Part shown: piece by piece, positions 44,701 to 55,839 of the stretch
How positions within the stretch are numbered: the first letter of the stretch is position 1
Layout: every line of letters begins with the position of its first letter
NCBI GenBank assembly: GCA_028279405.1
Contig: JANQNU010000064.1
Coordinates: 106,013 to 170,012 of the forward strand
From: Phycisphaerae bacterium
GTDB lineage: Bacteria; Planctomycetota; Phycisphaerae; UBA1845; Fen-1342
Direction of reading: 5' to 3'
DNA: 64,000 bases
Position numbers and translations under genes: made by a program
Notes under the pieces: generated by a model
Told to the model about the DNA's origin: nothing
The model's input: the letters and a program-made list of their open reading frames with translations, nothing else
Databases searched by the model: none

Positions 44701-46456
44701 CACCGACCGCGACAGCTTGACCGACGACATCGACCCGGCCCCGACGGTCGCCGCCCGTACCTTCCACGTGAAGACCGACGGCGCCGGCGGGAACGGCCTC
44801 ACCTGGGGCACCGCCTACAGCGATCTCGGGGCGGCGCTGTCTGACGCAACCTCGTTGAATTCCGACGGCAACGCCAACAACGACGTGTCCGAGATCTGGG
44901 TCGCGCAGGGGATCTACACGGTGAGTGACCAGTCGTTCCCGCACAGCGTGATCATCTCCGGCGGATTCGCCGGGACCGAGGCGCTTCGCGGGCAGCGCAA
45001 CGTATCCGCGCTGACCAACGACACATTCCTCGATTCCGCGGACGGTTCGCCGGTCTTCGCGCATAGGACCCACGGCATCACGACGTTCATCGACGGTTTC
45101 ACTTTCCAGGGATCGAATAACCGGGCGATCGACATCCGCTGCAATGACGCCGTACTGGTGGTGACGAACTGCCTCTTCATCGACAACCAGGTGCAGATCA
45201 CCAACAACGAACTGGAAGGTGGGGCTGGCGGAGCCCTCATTGCCCGTGGCGAGATGGCCTTGATCGTTGAAGACTGTGTATTCACCGATAATCAGGTCCG
45301 GACCAGAAATACACTGCCGACGCGCGGCCTGGGCGGTGCGATGTTCCTCAGTAATGACGAACTGACGATACGACGGTGTACGTTCGTGAACAACCGTGTC
45401 GTCAGACGCGCTCCGTTCTCCGCTTGGGGCGGTGCAATCATGGTCGCATCCCCCAATGGGGGTGGCACGATCGAAGATTGCATCTTCCGTTCGAACATGA
45501 TCGTGAACCCGAGCCTCGAGATCGACGATGACTCCTCGATCCGGGGCGGTGCCGTAGCCGTGCTGACGAGCGCCACAGTCAAATTCAACAACTGCACGTT
45601 CGACAGCAACGAAGTTGACGATGGTGGCGTGTCGTCCTCGCTTCCGTGGTCCTCAAACCGTGCCGGCGGTGCGGTTGCCCTCGTCGGCGGAGCCGAGGCG
45701 AATTTCCTGAACTGTTTCTTCCAGCGGAATCGTGCCAGCATGTTTGGCGGCGCGATCTTCACGGATGAGAACGGGGTGGCCCGGATCGTCAATTGCAGCT
45801 TCCATGAGAACGCGGCCGACCCTGTCGGCGATCCAACTGACGCGAGTATCCCGGTTGAAGGAAGCGCGTTGCAGTATTCACCGATCGCTATTGGCGGTGC
45901 TGTCGGTTCCCTTGGGAGCACCACATTGATCAACAGCGCTTTGTGGAACAATACCGGCGCGGAGGAACTGAAATGGTCGCTTGATTCGTTGGACGACTCT
46001 CTACCGTTCCTCACTTGGCGATCGGAGCTGCAAGTTGCCGTCGGGCCGGAGCTCAACAACCTCAACTTGGGGGTCCTGGACCCGGTGCGCTTGCGGCAGG
46101 GATCCATCTTTGTCGACAATTGCGCGTTGAACACGCTGGCAACGCGCGAGGCCGCCCCACGACTGCCGGGCCTCGGATTCCAGCCCGACCCTGCAAACGC
46201 GGCGGCCTCCTTCGGGATCGGCAACATCGCCCCGGCCGACCCCGGCTTCGTCAATCTGGACGGCGGCAACTTGCGGCTCGCCGAGGGTTCGCCGCTGATC
46301 GACGCCGGCGAAACCGCCGTCGACGCGGACCTGACCCAGTTCGGTTTCCAGTTGTTGCCGGACTTCGACCTGGGTGACCTGTTCCGCATCGTCGATGGTG
46401 ATGGCGACGGCGAAGCTCGCGTCGACATCGGTGCCTACGAGTTCCAGTCTGAGTAG
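41792..46456 (+). CDS. Giant lipoprotein: Ca-repeats, anthrax-PA-like pore segment, beta-helix
   Basis: 1554 residues. The ATG at 41792 follows AGGAGAACC; the lipobox is ASILGTLALGGC. An IPT/TIG-like domain (about 55-155) comes first. Thrombospondin-3/calcium repeats (164-330) include DTDGDGLTDVQEQ and DPDTDDDGLNDNEE. Residues about 340-615 resemble the binary-toxin B/protective antigen pore domain: a Ser/Thr-rich amphipathic stretch (SDSTSRSRSNTVSASVTVGG, EHSWGTTVESTVSSEQTF), then VKITNAGNITVQVIDL and a following alpha/beta region. A galactose-binding-like domain (626-815, NLIQNGSFESPD), more calcium repeats (870-985) and a C-terminal right-handed beta-helix (from 990, EIWVAQGIYTV, NCLFIDNQVQ) complete it. 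Pore formation is inference from layout. Confidence 0.85.
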   Translation: MLQFTSVSHTSRRRDPRRSRLRSLAISASILGTLALGGCPTDPQLAEDVAPVVSAPSAIEDTLRAKDGPLQVQQITPTIGTTEGETIALIRGAGFTPGMTVHFGDAEAKDVTFINDRMITALVPPHTAGSVDLEITRESADQDFTAGIVDAFRFMATPPDDGTDTDGDGLTDVQEQVLGYRLKVDFYGLGLNPEHLIAFNTNSDPLDPDTDDDGLNDNEEFLAKTNPRAKDTDGDGLWDSEEAKRWLTSPISIDSDGDARQSDPSTDFSTIPPIFDLFDGLELYTPEQLAMHPDVRGPIKANATSPTLADTDGDGVSDFDEIDTPVRTPLLADMPQLLFEIVDDVDVRLDVEYAEEVGTTTAFETSLATAQSDSTSRSRSNTVSASVTVGGGFSLNPFKLVSGSVEVTGGYEHSWGTTVESTVSSEQTFSQLEEKSRTNTETAASGSLAAGVKITNAGNITVQVIDLVHTIRQWIPNASADLDDTTPGEYATLAALAPDLGPGLTLAPGASSGVLLASAEDINTDRIKDLLARPDSLQIEPAAFELINEAGINFAFIDEVTQARTARLSIDFGDGRFEEYRIATNVDRNEDSSLAGITLAKALDVTLGAENWEVETVLDPCGVEPPNLIQNGSFESPDQDMQGSGVPTGWNDRRYGTLNNDTMVLAAEFSDLPATDGDQWVFMRFDAFSTDEEGGGIALNQQIGTVATTTASYDYTFDFIAYPRFAEYEGGTFSIVLWQGVPGAPGSVMLDQDPYQFDPVNGNDIRTETGVFTVNAGTATPGADLYIEIQVDSLFVPGSQELFLALDDFQLRSDLNPDIETIDTIVRIRDTSNDLDTPQFWSVFLSGGEISAEGGLANVVLQANDTVLIALTRDADGDGLYAAQEQQYGSSDEVVDTDGDGLTDGAEAARRYLNGLCDSVSGGWIVNASYRDGSSASYRVYSDPRQVDSDLDGLTDAEEMTAGTDPNSADTDRDSLTDDIDPAPTVAARTFHVKTDGAGGNGLTWGTAYSDLGAALSDATSLNSDGNANNDVSEIWVAQGIYTVSDQSFPHSVIISGGFAGTEALRGQRNVSALTNDTFLDSADGSPVFAHRTHGITTFIDGFTFQGSNNRAIDIRCNDAVLVVTNCLFIDNQVQITNNELEGGAGGALIARGEMALIVEDCVFTDNQVRTRNTLPTRGLGGAMFLSNDELTIRRCTFVNNRVVRRAPFSAWGGAIMVASPNGGGTIEDCIFRSNMIVNPSLEIDDDSSIRGGAVAVLTSATVKFNNCTFDSNEVDDGGVSSSLPWSSNRAGGAVALVGGAEANFLNCFFQRNRASMFGGAIFTDENGVARIVNCSFHENAADPVGDPTDASIPVEGSALQYSPIAIGGAVGSLGSTTLINSALWNNTGAEELKWSLDSLDDSLPFLTWRSELQVAVGPELNNLNLGVLDPVRLRQGSIFVDNCALNTLATREAAPRLPGLGFQPDPANAAASFGIGNIAPADPGFVNLDGGNLRLAEGSPLIDAGETAVDADLTQFGFQLLPDFDLGDLFRIVDGDGDGEARVDIGAYEFQSE

Positions 46457-46555
46457 TGACAACACCCGACGCCGCTTTGTCACACGGCGGCAACCAGGGA
46501 GTACGGAACGGGGCCTGTGCCGAAAGGTGCGGGCCCCGCCGCATTGTGCAACCCT

Positions 46556-48889
<2,334 letters not shown>

Positions 48890-48923
48890 CAGTCTCGGAA
48901 TCGGGCCACACGCCGGGTATCAC

Positions 48924-49499
48924 CTAGCCCAACTCGGAACGCAGCAGATCTCGCAGCCGCGCGCACCCGCGCGTCCGGATCATGTGGATCGCTCCTGTTG
49001 TTCGCGAAAGGTCGCGGGCGATTTGCAGAACCGACTGCCCCGCAAGCAGGCGGTTCATTACCGCCGCATAGGAAGCTGGAAGTTTCTCAATCGCCGTGCG
49101 TACCGCCGTAAGCGCTTCTTCGTTCCGGATTCCTCGGCTTGGGGTCGTCGTTGAAAGCCGTAGTTGCTCGATGAACGTCGCGTCACGTACCGCGAGGTCC
49201 GTGTCTTCGGCTACCAGTCGCGTCCGCGAGTCCGGTCTCTTGGCGCTTTCGAGTCCGCGAATCGCGTCGTGCAGGTTGTTTTGCGCCATGGTACGTAGCC
49301 ATGCCAGCAATCCATCCTGCGTCCGTGTGCTGATCTGTCGGATCTGTTGGAATGCTTCCAGAAAGGTGATTTGCAGGATGTCGTCGGGTTCCAGCTGGGC
49401 ACGGAATCGCCGTCCGATCTGGACCGTTCGACGCAAGGCGGGAGTCAGCGACTCGAGTGCTTCCGCCAAGCCTTCCTCCGTCCAACCCCCGGACTCCAT
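48924..49499 (-). CDS. ECF sigma factor (module 3)
   Basis: 191 residues. The ATG at 49499 is supported by AAGGAG 8 nt upstream; a longer frame exists but lacks a ribosome site. Region 2: RFRAQLEPDDILQITFLEAF. Region 4: LPASYAAVMNRLLAGQSVLQ followed by an HTH ending in MIRTRGCARLRDLL. It pairs with the CHASE2 kinase. No clear -10 was found upstream. Confidence 0.87.
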   Translation of the reverse strand: MESGGWTEEGLAEALESLTPALRRTVQIGRRFRAQLEPDDILQITFLEAFQQIRQISTRTQDGLLAWLRTMAQNNLHDAIRGLESAKRPDSRTRLVAEDTDLAVRDATFIEQLRLSTTTPSRGIRNEEALTAVRTAIEKLPASYAAVMNRLLAGQSVLQIARDLSRTTGAIHMIRTRGCARLRDLLRSELG

Positions 49500-49954
49500 C
49501 ACAAAACTCCTTCCGGCAAGCTCCCCAGAACGCATCGCGAAACACCTAATCTCATATCCTACGCGCCGGCGTCCGGCCATCACCACGGGCGGACCGACGC
49601 TCGCAGGCACCACTCGCTTGGGTCTCTCGTGAGATGCTCTGGTTTCGCAAATCCCGGATTTCTGTTGCGCTCCGTGTTGGTTTTCGCCTCAGTAAGTAGC
49701 GGGTGGGGACGCGCAGTCGGGGGAATCGGGTCGACGGCGTGGCGGCCAGCGGTCGCGCGCCGCCGGCTCGCGCGTTGTGAGAGATGAACCCGGTGTCCGC
49801 GTCCCCGGCCTGAGTAGCGGATGACTGCAATCCGGGCACCTGTCGTAAGCCCACAGCGCTTCGGTCGCACGCCGACTACTGAGTCCTTGCCGGAGTAGGG
49901 GATGCGCACTGGCAGGTCCGCTACCGGTGCATGCTTCGGCGGCGCGTTCGTCCC

Positions 49955-50149
49955 GGAGCAACTCGGCAAGCACCTGCACCATCGGATGCTCACCGTCCAG
50001 CGCAAGCCAGTGAGAACTGCTCAAAACGAGACCTGCGAGCGCAAAAAAAACATCGGTGCCGTAACAACGCTCCGCTCCAGTCGCCCGGAGACCGTTCCGA
50101 AGCCCAGAACGAGCAGCGCCACCACCAGAATGGCGTGTACATCCGTAAC
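49955..50149 (-). pseudogene. N-terminal remnant of a cation:proton antiporter
   Basis: On the minus strand one frame reads DVHAILVVALLVLGFG, then SGRLERSVVTAPMFF, and after a shift at an eight-A tract (50043-50050) a second frame continues with ALAGLVLSSSHWLALDG and VQVLAEL. This joined sequence matches the first helices of CPA1-type Na+/H+ antiporters (the ..RLE.S..TAPM.F..AGL.L pattern). The expected start codon position reads GTT, and the sequence decays after VQVLAELL. A broken gene fragment is the best explanation; a sequencing error in the A-run would repair only one of the defects. Confidence 0.45.
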
Positions 50150-50187
50150 CCATCCACCGATTCAAGCGGTCTTGGTCATCGCCGACA

Positions 50188-50643
50188 TCATGTTGGCAAA
50201 CGGTCGGGGCCGGGGGCCCGCTCGATGACGATTTCCGATGTCAGTGCCCGGTGTACCGGACAGCGATCGCCGATCTCGAGGAGCCGCTCGTGCTGGGCCG
50301 CGTCCAACGGACCGCTCAGTGTTACTCGTTTGGTGATGCGCGGAATGTAACCGGTTTCCGTTTCGCACGCCTCGCAATCGCGTGCGTGAACGCGATCATG
50401 ACCCAGTTCGATCGTCGCCCCTTCCAGCGGCCAACCCTTCCGATCGGCGTACATGCGCAGCGTCATTGCCGTGCATGACCCTAGGGCTGCGAGCAGGAGG
50501 TCATACGGCGTCGGCCCCGTGTCTGTACCACCGACGTCCTTGGGCTCGTCGGCGCGCAAGGAGTGCCTGCCGGCCGTGACCTCGCTCGTGAAACCGGTCT
50601 TGCCGATCTGAACGCGGATCCGGAACAGTTCGTCGTCGATCAT
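50188..50643 (-). CDS. OsmC/Ohr-family protein
   Basis: 151 residues starting at an ATG preceded by AGGAACTGACG. The two redox cysteines typical of the OsmC fold are present: GSCTAMTLRMYADRKGWPLE and EIGDRCPVHRALTSEI. Also typical are DTGPTPYDLLLAALGS and the final beta strand. Such proteins reduce organic hydroperoxides with thiols. The subfamily is the YhfA/OsmC-like type rather than Ohr. It appears to be a single gene. Confidence 0.93.
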   Translation of the reverse strand: MIDDELFRIRVQIGKTGFTSEVTAGRHSLRADEPKDVGGTDTGPTPYDLLLAALGSCTAMTLRMYADRKGWPLEGATIELGHDRVHARDCEACETETGYIPRITKRVTLSGPLDAAQHERLLEIGDRCPVHRALTSEIVIERAPGPDRLPT

Positions 50644-51004
50644 CGTCAGTTCCTGTTTGTCGATAAACGGTCAGTCAATCCGAAGTGCAGTACGTACCAT
50701 CTGCATCATAGTAACGGAAGTCGTGCGCCGGCGCGGGTGCGACTTTCCCTGCGTTGGCAAACAGGGGGGCGCGTCACCAAGCGATTTCAGCGCTCGTGCG
50801 GCTCGCCTCGACGTACCATAGCACACCCGGCCCGCTCGCCCCGACGCGCCGACACGGCACCCGTCAATCGCGCACCGACGCTCGACATTGTTGAGCACGC
50901 CTCGATGGACGCCCCCCGAACCTGACGCAGCGCGCCAGTAGCGGCGGACGCATCCGGCGGTCGACGATCACTCCACACAGACTACTGGAGTCGGCACGGG
51001 GCAC
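50644..51004. other. Intergenic, no gene seen
   Basis: 361 bp upstream of osmC. The open frames are arginine-rich and without family features. The promoter of osmC should lie here, but no clear elements were identified. Confidence 0.35.
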
Positions 51005-51280
51005 CTACGCCATCAAACGACACCCATCGAACCGCCGCCTACCGGGACCATCGCGCCGATAGAAAACTTGAACGACGCCAATCGCCGTCGGCCGGCAATA
51101 GCCGATGAACTGGCTTTTTTGAACCGGCGCGCATTCGACCGACACCAGACCGTCGAGCGGACCGCCCAGCAGCATCACCCGCACAGTACCGCCAACCGGC
51201 TTGCGCCGCTGGCAGTCCACGAACGCAGCGCGCATTGCCGCCCGGTCGTCCGCGCGCAACTCGATTGTCTCGTGATCCAT
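51005..51280 (-). CDS. Small hypothetical protein
   Basis: 91 residues. The composition is protein-like: TIELRADDRAAMRAAFVDC, VRVMLLGGPLDGLVSVEC, QKSQFIGYCRPTAIGVVQVF. The LLGGPLDG segment recalls small proteins of phages and actinobacteria of unknown role. There is no strong ribosome site before the ATG, so confidence is moderate. No function is recognised. Confidence 0.5.
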   Translation of the reverse strand: MDHETIELRADDRAAMRAAFVDCQRRKPVGGTVRVMLLGGPLDGLVSVECAPVQKSQFIGYCRPTAIGVVQVFYRRDGPGRRRFDGCRLMA

Positions 51281-52128
51281 GAGCTCGCTCGACGGCGCCG
51301 AACGCTGCGTCCGGTCGCCTCACACAGATCAACTGTTCCCAACCGCCCCCGAGAGTATGCGTGTTAGCATAATGTTTGGTATCGACGAGTCAAGCCAATA
51401 TTGGCTCGTTACGTTGCTTCGGCGGGATGCGAACGGAACCTGCGGCAGCGCCGCATCTGGGTCGGGTAGATCGTGACGACCATCAGCTCGATCGAGCCCA
51501 CCAGCCTGCTGTTCGTTACAGCTGTCCGAACTCAATCCACCAACGACAGTCGCCTGTCAACGGATCGGCGCAACCGCGTGAACGTCGTAGTCGTCGGCGG
51601 CTGGGAGCGGGCTCTCCTTTTCCGACGATCGACATCACACGCTCCTCCATTCCGAGCCACGCACGAACGATCGGGTTCCCGGGCGTGACGTTTCCGAGCC
51701 AGCTTGCGGCGCGATCATGTGCGAACGCGTGACGGGTTCCGTCGCGATGAGACCGCAGCGAATTTCCTTCGAAGAATCGGGCGACGTTCCGGGCGACTGC
51801 AGTTTTCAAGGTTGCCGCTTGTCGACGGATTGGAATGCCTAGGATCAAATGAGAGCGCTGGTTGTCGGGCGCGCGGGGGAGTCAGCGAACAAAAAATTTG
51901 GTGTCTTCAGAACAAATCGGTAGTCGCGCGCGCGCCGATGGTTCCATCTATTTCATCGGACCCGTCGGTCGAAGCCGTGCCGAGAGACACGTGGCCTGCG
52001 GTAACCGTCGCGGTTGTCGGCGGTTGGTTTATGGATCCAGGCGAGTTGTTTCGAGTGGGCATGTCGTGCGTCCGAGTCGCCGGGGATGCCCACAGGCCAA
52101 TGCTCGCGGAAGAACAGGAGCGATTGTG
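51281..52128. other. Intergenic with one 14-bp palindrome
   Basis: 848 bp before the secreted protein gene. The perfect palindrome AGCCAATATTGGCT lies at 51393-51406. An A6-T3 segment follows a G-run at about 51877-51902. Several frames are open, including one of 110 codons on the minus strand (51516-51848), but none shows a family signature. Confidence 0.35.
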
Positions 52129-52692
52129 ATGTTACGTACAATGATGACGTTGTCGATTGTGGCTCTTGGGCCGGGCACACTGTTGCTCGCCCAGGACCTG
52201 CCCCCCAATGTCGTGGCCAAGTACGTCATCTATGAAGATCCGAACGATGTCGACAGCGACATTCTGATGGACGTGCAGTACCACCTCGCGCCCTATGACC
52301 GGGACGGCGACGACGTAACTTGGGAATTCGTGGGCGTGACCGTGCGCGAGTATATCGGCGGAGTCTTGGTCAAGTCCTGGTCAGATGATCTGCCCGACGT
52401 CGACACGGTAGACGGCTACTGGACGGTGACGCACGACAATCCCGAGAAACCTAGCAACGATGATTTCGTCGTGCCGCCGTTGGTCGAGGGTACCGGCTCA
52501 GCCGATTTCGGGACGACCACCAGTCTTGACTATTCGGTGTTGGGGGCGCTCTATTCGCCGCCCGTCGGCGGGCCACACTTCTCGAACGCCACCGGGCGTC
52601 TGGACTATATCTTCGGCCACGTTCCCCAACCGTTGCTGGACGACGACGGACCGGTGTGGATCGAGCCGATTCCCGTCGATCCGGTTTGGTAG
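52129..52692 (+). CDS. Small secreted hypothetical protein
   Basis: 187 residues. The ATG at 52129 follows AGGAG at 8 nt and opens a signal peptide (MLRTMMTLSIVALGPGTLLLA-QD). The mature part is acidic and beta-rich: KYVIYEDPNDVDSDILMD, WEFVGVTVREYIGG and GYWTVTHDNPEKPSNDDFVV. No domain is recognised. It converges with the module 4 kinase gene, leaving only 2 bp between the stop codons. Confidence 0.8.
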   Translation: MLRTMMTLSIVALGPGTLLLAQDLPPNVVAKYVIYEDPNDVDSDILMDVQYHLAPYDRDGDDVTWEFVGVTVREYIGGVLVKSWSDDLPDVDTVDGYWTVTHDNPEKPSNDDFVVPPLVEGTGSADFGTTTSLDYSVLGALYSPPVGGPHFSNATGRLDYIFGHVPQPLLDDDGPVWIEPIPVDPVW

Positions 52693-52694
52693 CA

Positions 52695-55589
52695 CTACTG
52701 GTTGCCGGCGCGCTTCCATACCGACTCGATCGCGCGCTGATTTCGGGCGAGACCGTCTTGGCAGAGGCTGCGCTGTGCTCGCATGTTGTCGGAGTCGATC
52801 GTACTCGGTGTTCGATTAAGAAGTCGCGTCGCCTGATTCAACGTGCCGCGCGCGAGATCGAGGTAGGCCATGCTCCGTGTGACGTGGATGTAGACGAATT
52901 CCGGAGGCCCCGCAGTAACCTGTTTGGCATGATTCTCGGCGGCGATCGTCTGGATCGCGCAGAGGTTGCCCAAAGCGGCTACCAGCCCCAAAGATCGCAA
53001 CGTTGAATCCGGTTCGCGCTCGTGCGCACGCCGGGCTGGCTCGACAGCGTCGGCGGCCGCGGTGACGGCTCCGTCAACGTCGCCGATCTTGACGCGCGAA
53101 CGAGCGAGCCATTGACAAGCGTTGGATAGCTGCTGCCGGGTTCGATTGTCCTCTGGATCGTTGGCGACGATCTGAGTGATCGTCTCTATACTGCTTTCGA
53201 AGGCACGGACCGCATCCAAGTGCTGTTTCTGCTTTGCGAGCGATTCGGCTCGTGCGACTTCTGCGCCGGCAAACAACCGCAACATCTGCATGTCGCTGCC
53301 GAATCGGTGTTGGATTCTCTGATAGATTTCCCTGGCGCGATCCGATTCATCCTCCGCCGAGGCGAAATCCTCCTCCGCGACGTGCAGGCGCATCAACCGC
53401 GTACGTGCCGTCAGTAGGAGTGTCGCCCATTCCTTCACGCTTGGCTCAATCTCGTGCAAGAGTGCTGCGTGTCGGATCGCCTCTTGGAGCAGCTCCATTG
53501 CACCGGGCCGATCAGTCTGATAGAGATGATGCGAAGCGATGTGCGTCAAACCGATCACCTGATCGCGTCTGGTGCGGGCGTCGGCGGAATTCTCTTCAAG
53601 GTATGTCTGGCGGATCTTTCGGGCGTGCATCAAGTCACTGAACGCTTCGTTGCTGTTGCCCTCCTCATCCAGTATCTCACCGCGAAGACTCAGGACAGTA
53701 GCGGCGAGTCGTGGCCACTCGGATTCGCCCGCGGATTGCTCGGCCCGCGTGCCGGTGCGGTCAAGTTGTTCGCGCGCCAGCCCGGCAGCATTGTTGAGAT
53801 GCTCGAGCGCAAGTGCGTTCGTGCCGCGCTTGTGGAGGTATTCACCGAACCACCCTTCGAGCGCGCACCGCTCAAACGACACCGGCTGTTCGTCGGAAAA
53901 CCGTGCGCCCGCATCTTGTAGGAAAGTCTGCGCGCCTTCGTAGTAGGAACGCGGGTCTTCGCCAAGCTCGGCCGCGACCTTCGCCCGCTTACCAAACGCG
54001 CGAAATACGCTGGCCGCGAGCACAGCGGTTTCCGGGTCGTCGTGCCAGAGTTCGAGCGTACCGTCTAGGAAACGGTTGTAGTGCACGCTCGCTTTGGCAA
54101 CTTCTCCAAGCGCGAGCGAGACGTCCCCCTGTAGCTCCTCTAAACGTACACCGATCTCGCGGAACTCCGAGTCCGCCGCGATTCGTTCGGCGAGAGCCGG
54201 AAGTGCCTGCGCCATTTCACGAAGAACCGCGTCGCTTAGACGTGCACCGCCCAGCATATGTGTCACGCTGTCAACTATCTGGAACACTCGATCGACTTCG
54301 GCGACGGCTCCCTTGGTTGCCTCGCGCGCGTTGCCGAGAGAATAGCGAGAGACCGCCGCTGAAGTTGCCAGCGCCACAACGACGATCGCAACTCCGGAAA
54401 GCGGCATCCAATTGCGCCGCAGCGTCTTGCGCAGCATGTACCCGCGATTCTTCGCCCGCGCACTGACGGCTTCGCCGGTCAGGAAGCGCTCCAGATCGTC
54501 ACCCAGTTCGGCCGCGCTGCGGTAGCGGGCGCTCTTGTCCTTGGCCAACGCGCGCTGCACGATCGCCTCGAGGTCACGGTTGGCGTCGCGCAGGGTCGCG
54601 CGCCTTTCCGGATCCGCCGTCCGAAATGCCTGTAGCAGGGGAGTCGGCTCGCGGTTGACGATCTGTTCACGAACGAAGCCGAACTCGCCGGTGACGTCGT
54701 ACGGGAACGTTTCAGTCAACAGTTGATAGAGGATCACACCCAGCCCGTAGACATCCGAGAACACGTCGGTCTGGGCATCGCCGGCACCGACGTGCTCCGG
54801 ACTCATGTACTTGAGTACACCCATCACCAGGTGCGGCTGTGAGACGCGCGAGTCCGGCGGTTCGGCGGCGTCCTTCGCGAGACCGAAATCGAGCAGATGC
54901 GGCTCGCCGTCTTCGTCCACGATGATATTCGCAGGATGCAGGTCGCGATGGATGATACCGTGCTGGTGTGCCGCATTGACCGCCCGGCAGATCTTGACGA
55001 ACAGCTCGACGATCTCGCGCACATTGAGGTCATACATCAGGACGTGATCTTCGACATTCACGCCATCGACGTACTCCATCGCATAGTACAGCCGACTGGC
55101 TGCGACGCCGGCCTCGTACAAGGTGACGATGTTGGGGTGGTTGAGCCGGGAGATCAGTTGCGATTCGCGCTCGAAGCGCACCCGCTCCTGCGGCGTGGCG
55201 TGCATGTTGCCGAGAAAGATCTTCAGCGCGACCTCGCGTTCCGTTGCGAGTTGAATCGCGCGATACACCACGCCCTGACCGCCGTAGTGAATCTGCTCAT
55301 GAATGTCGTATGCGCCAAGCGCCTCGCGCAAACCAGGGAAGCCGTCCACCGGAATCAGGTCCGGGTGCTCGGTCGGCATGGCCCGCGCTTTCTGTTCCGC
55401 TTCGAAGATCCACATCGTGCGATCGAGCGCCTCACCCAACTCCGGCATCAGTTCGGCGTGCTTCTTCTTGAGCCCGTCGACGTCGGGCATCTCGAATGTG
55501 TGGCTCCAGTGCAGAATGATCTCGTCAACCAGGGTGGCGACCTGGGAGGAACGTTCATTCGCCGACAAGTGCGCACCATTCCCCTTCAA
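52695..55589 (-). CDS. Ser/Thr protein kinase with altered catalytic loop (module 4)
   Basis: 964 residues. An N-terminal helical region (1-90) precedes the kinase domain (about 95-365): IHYGGQGVVYRA, VALKIFLG, the catalytic loop HRDLHPANIIV, and LDFGLAKDAA. The loop normally reads HRDLKP.N; here the conserved Lys is His, while the catalytic Asp and Asn remain. A membrane helix (LSGVAIVVVALATSAAVSRY) is near residue 405. The long extracytoplasmic part is helical and TPR-like. The paired sigma gene ends 250 nt upstream. Confidence 0.9.
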   Translation of the reverse strand: MKGNGAHLSANERSSQVATLVDEIILHWSHTFEMPDVDGLKKKHAELMPELGEALDRTMWIFEAEQKARAMPTEHPDLIPVDGFPGLREALGAYDIHEQIHYGGQGVVYRAIQLATEREVALKIFLGNMHATPQERVRFERESQLISRLNHPNIVTLYEAGVAASRLYYAMEYVDGVNVEDHVLMYDLNVREIVELFVKICRAVNAAHQHGIIHRDLHPANIIVDEDGEPHLLDFGLAKDAAEPPDSRVSQPHLVMGVLKYMSPEHVGAGDAQTDVFSDVYGLGVILYQLLTETFPYDVTGEFGFVREQIVNREPTPLLQAFRTADPERRATLRDANRDLEAIVQRALAKDKSARYRSAAELGDDLERFLTGEAVSARAKNRGYMLRKTLRRNWMPLSGVAIVVVALATSAAVSRYSLGNAREATKGAVAEVDRVFQIVDSVTHMLGGARLSDAVLREMAQALPALAERIAADSEFREIGVRLEELQGDVSLALGEVAKASVHYNRFLDGTLELWHDDPETAVLAASVFRAFGKRAKVAAELGEDPRSYYEGAQTFLQDAGARFSDEQPVSFERCALEGWFGEYLHKRGTNALALEHLNNAAGLAREQLDRTGTRAEQSAGESEWPRLAATVLSLRGEILDEEGNSNEAFSDLMHARKIRQTYLEENSADARTRRDQVIGLTHIASHHLYQTDRPGAMELLQEAIRHAALLHEIEPSVKEWATLLLTARTRLMRLHVAEEDFASAEDESDRAREIYQRIQHRFGSDMQMLRLFAGAEVARAESLAKQKQHLDAVRAFESSIETITQIVANDPEDNRTRQQLSNACQWLARSRVKIGDVDGAVTAAADAVEPARRAHEREPDSTLRSLGLVAALGNLCAIQTIAAENHAKQVTAGPPEFVYIHVTRSMAYLDLARGTLNQATRLLNRTPSTIDSDNMRAQRSLCQDGLARNQRAIESVWKRAGNQ

Positions 55590-55752
55590 GGCCGGTCTCC
55601 TCGCGCCGCGGTCCGCGTCCAGCCGCCGTCGGGCCCGACATACGGCTACCGGCGCTGACGTGCGCCCACGACATCGGGGCGTGACGCAACCGAGCGACGT
55701 CGCTCATGTCACACCCCGCGATTCAAGCGGAAGCCGGAATCGGCTCCACACC

Positions 55753-55758
55753 ACTATA
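55753..55758 (-). promoter_or_regulatory. -10-like element upstream of the module 4 kinase
   Basis: GGGTATAGT on the minus strand resembles the GGGTATAAT found before the module 1 and 2 sigma genes. It lies about 160 nt upstream of the kinase start, within the 250-nt gap after the sigma gene. It may give the kinase its own promoter. Confidence 0.35.
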
Positions 55759-55839
55759 CCCTAAAACACCCCTCTGGATCGCTGCCGAACTCGGGTCACG
55801 CGTTGTGCGTGGCCGTGTCCGTCAGCCGAGATCGCGCGC

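Noticed and set aside
46510..46538. CGGGGCC...GGCCCCG hairpin after the giant lipoprotein gene
   Set aside because: It could be a terminator, but the loop is long and no T-run follows, so it was not called.
51516..51848. 110-codon minus-strand frame
   Set aside because: Partly protein-like, but no ribosome site and no recognised family; evidence is too thin to call a gene.
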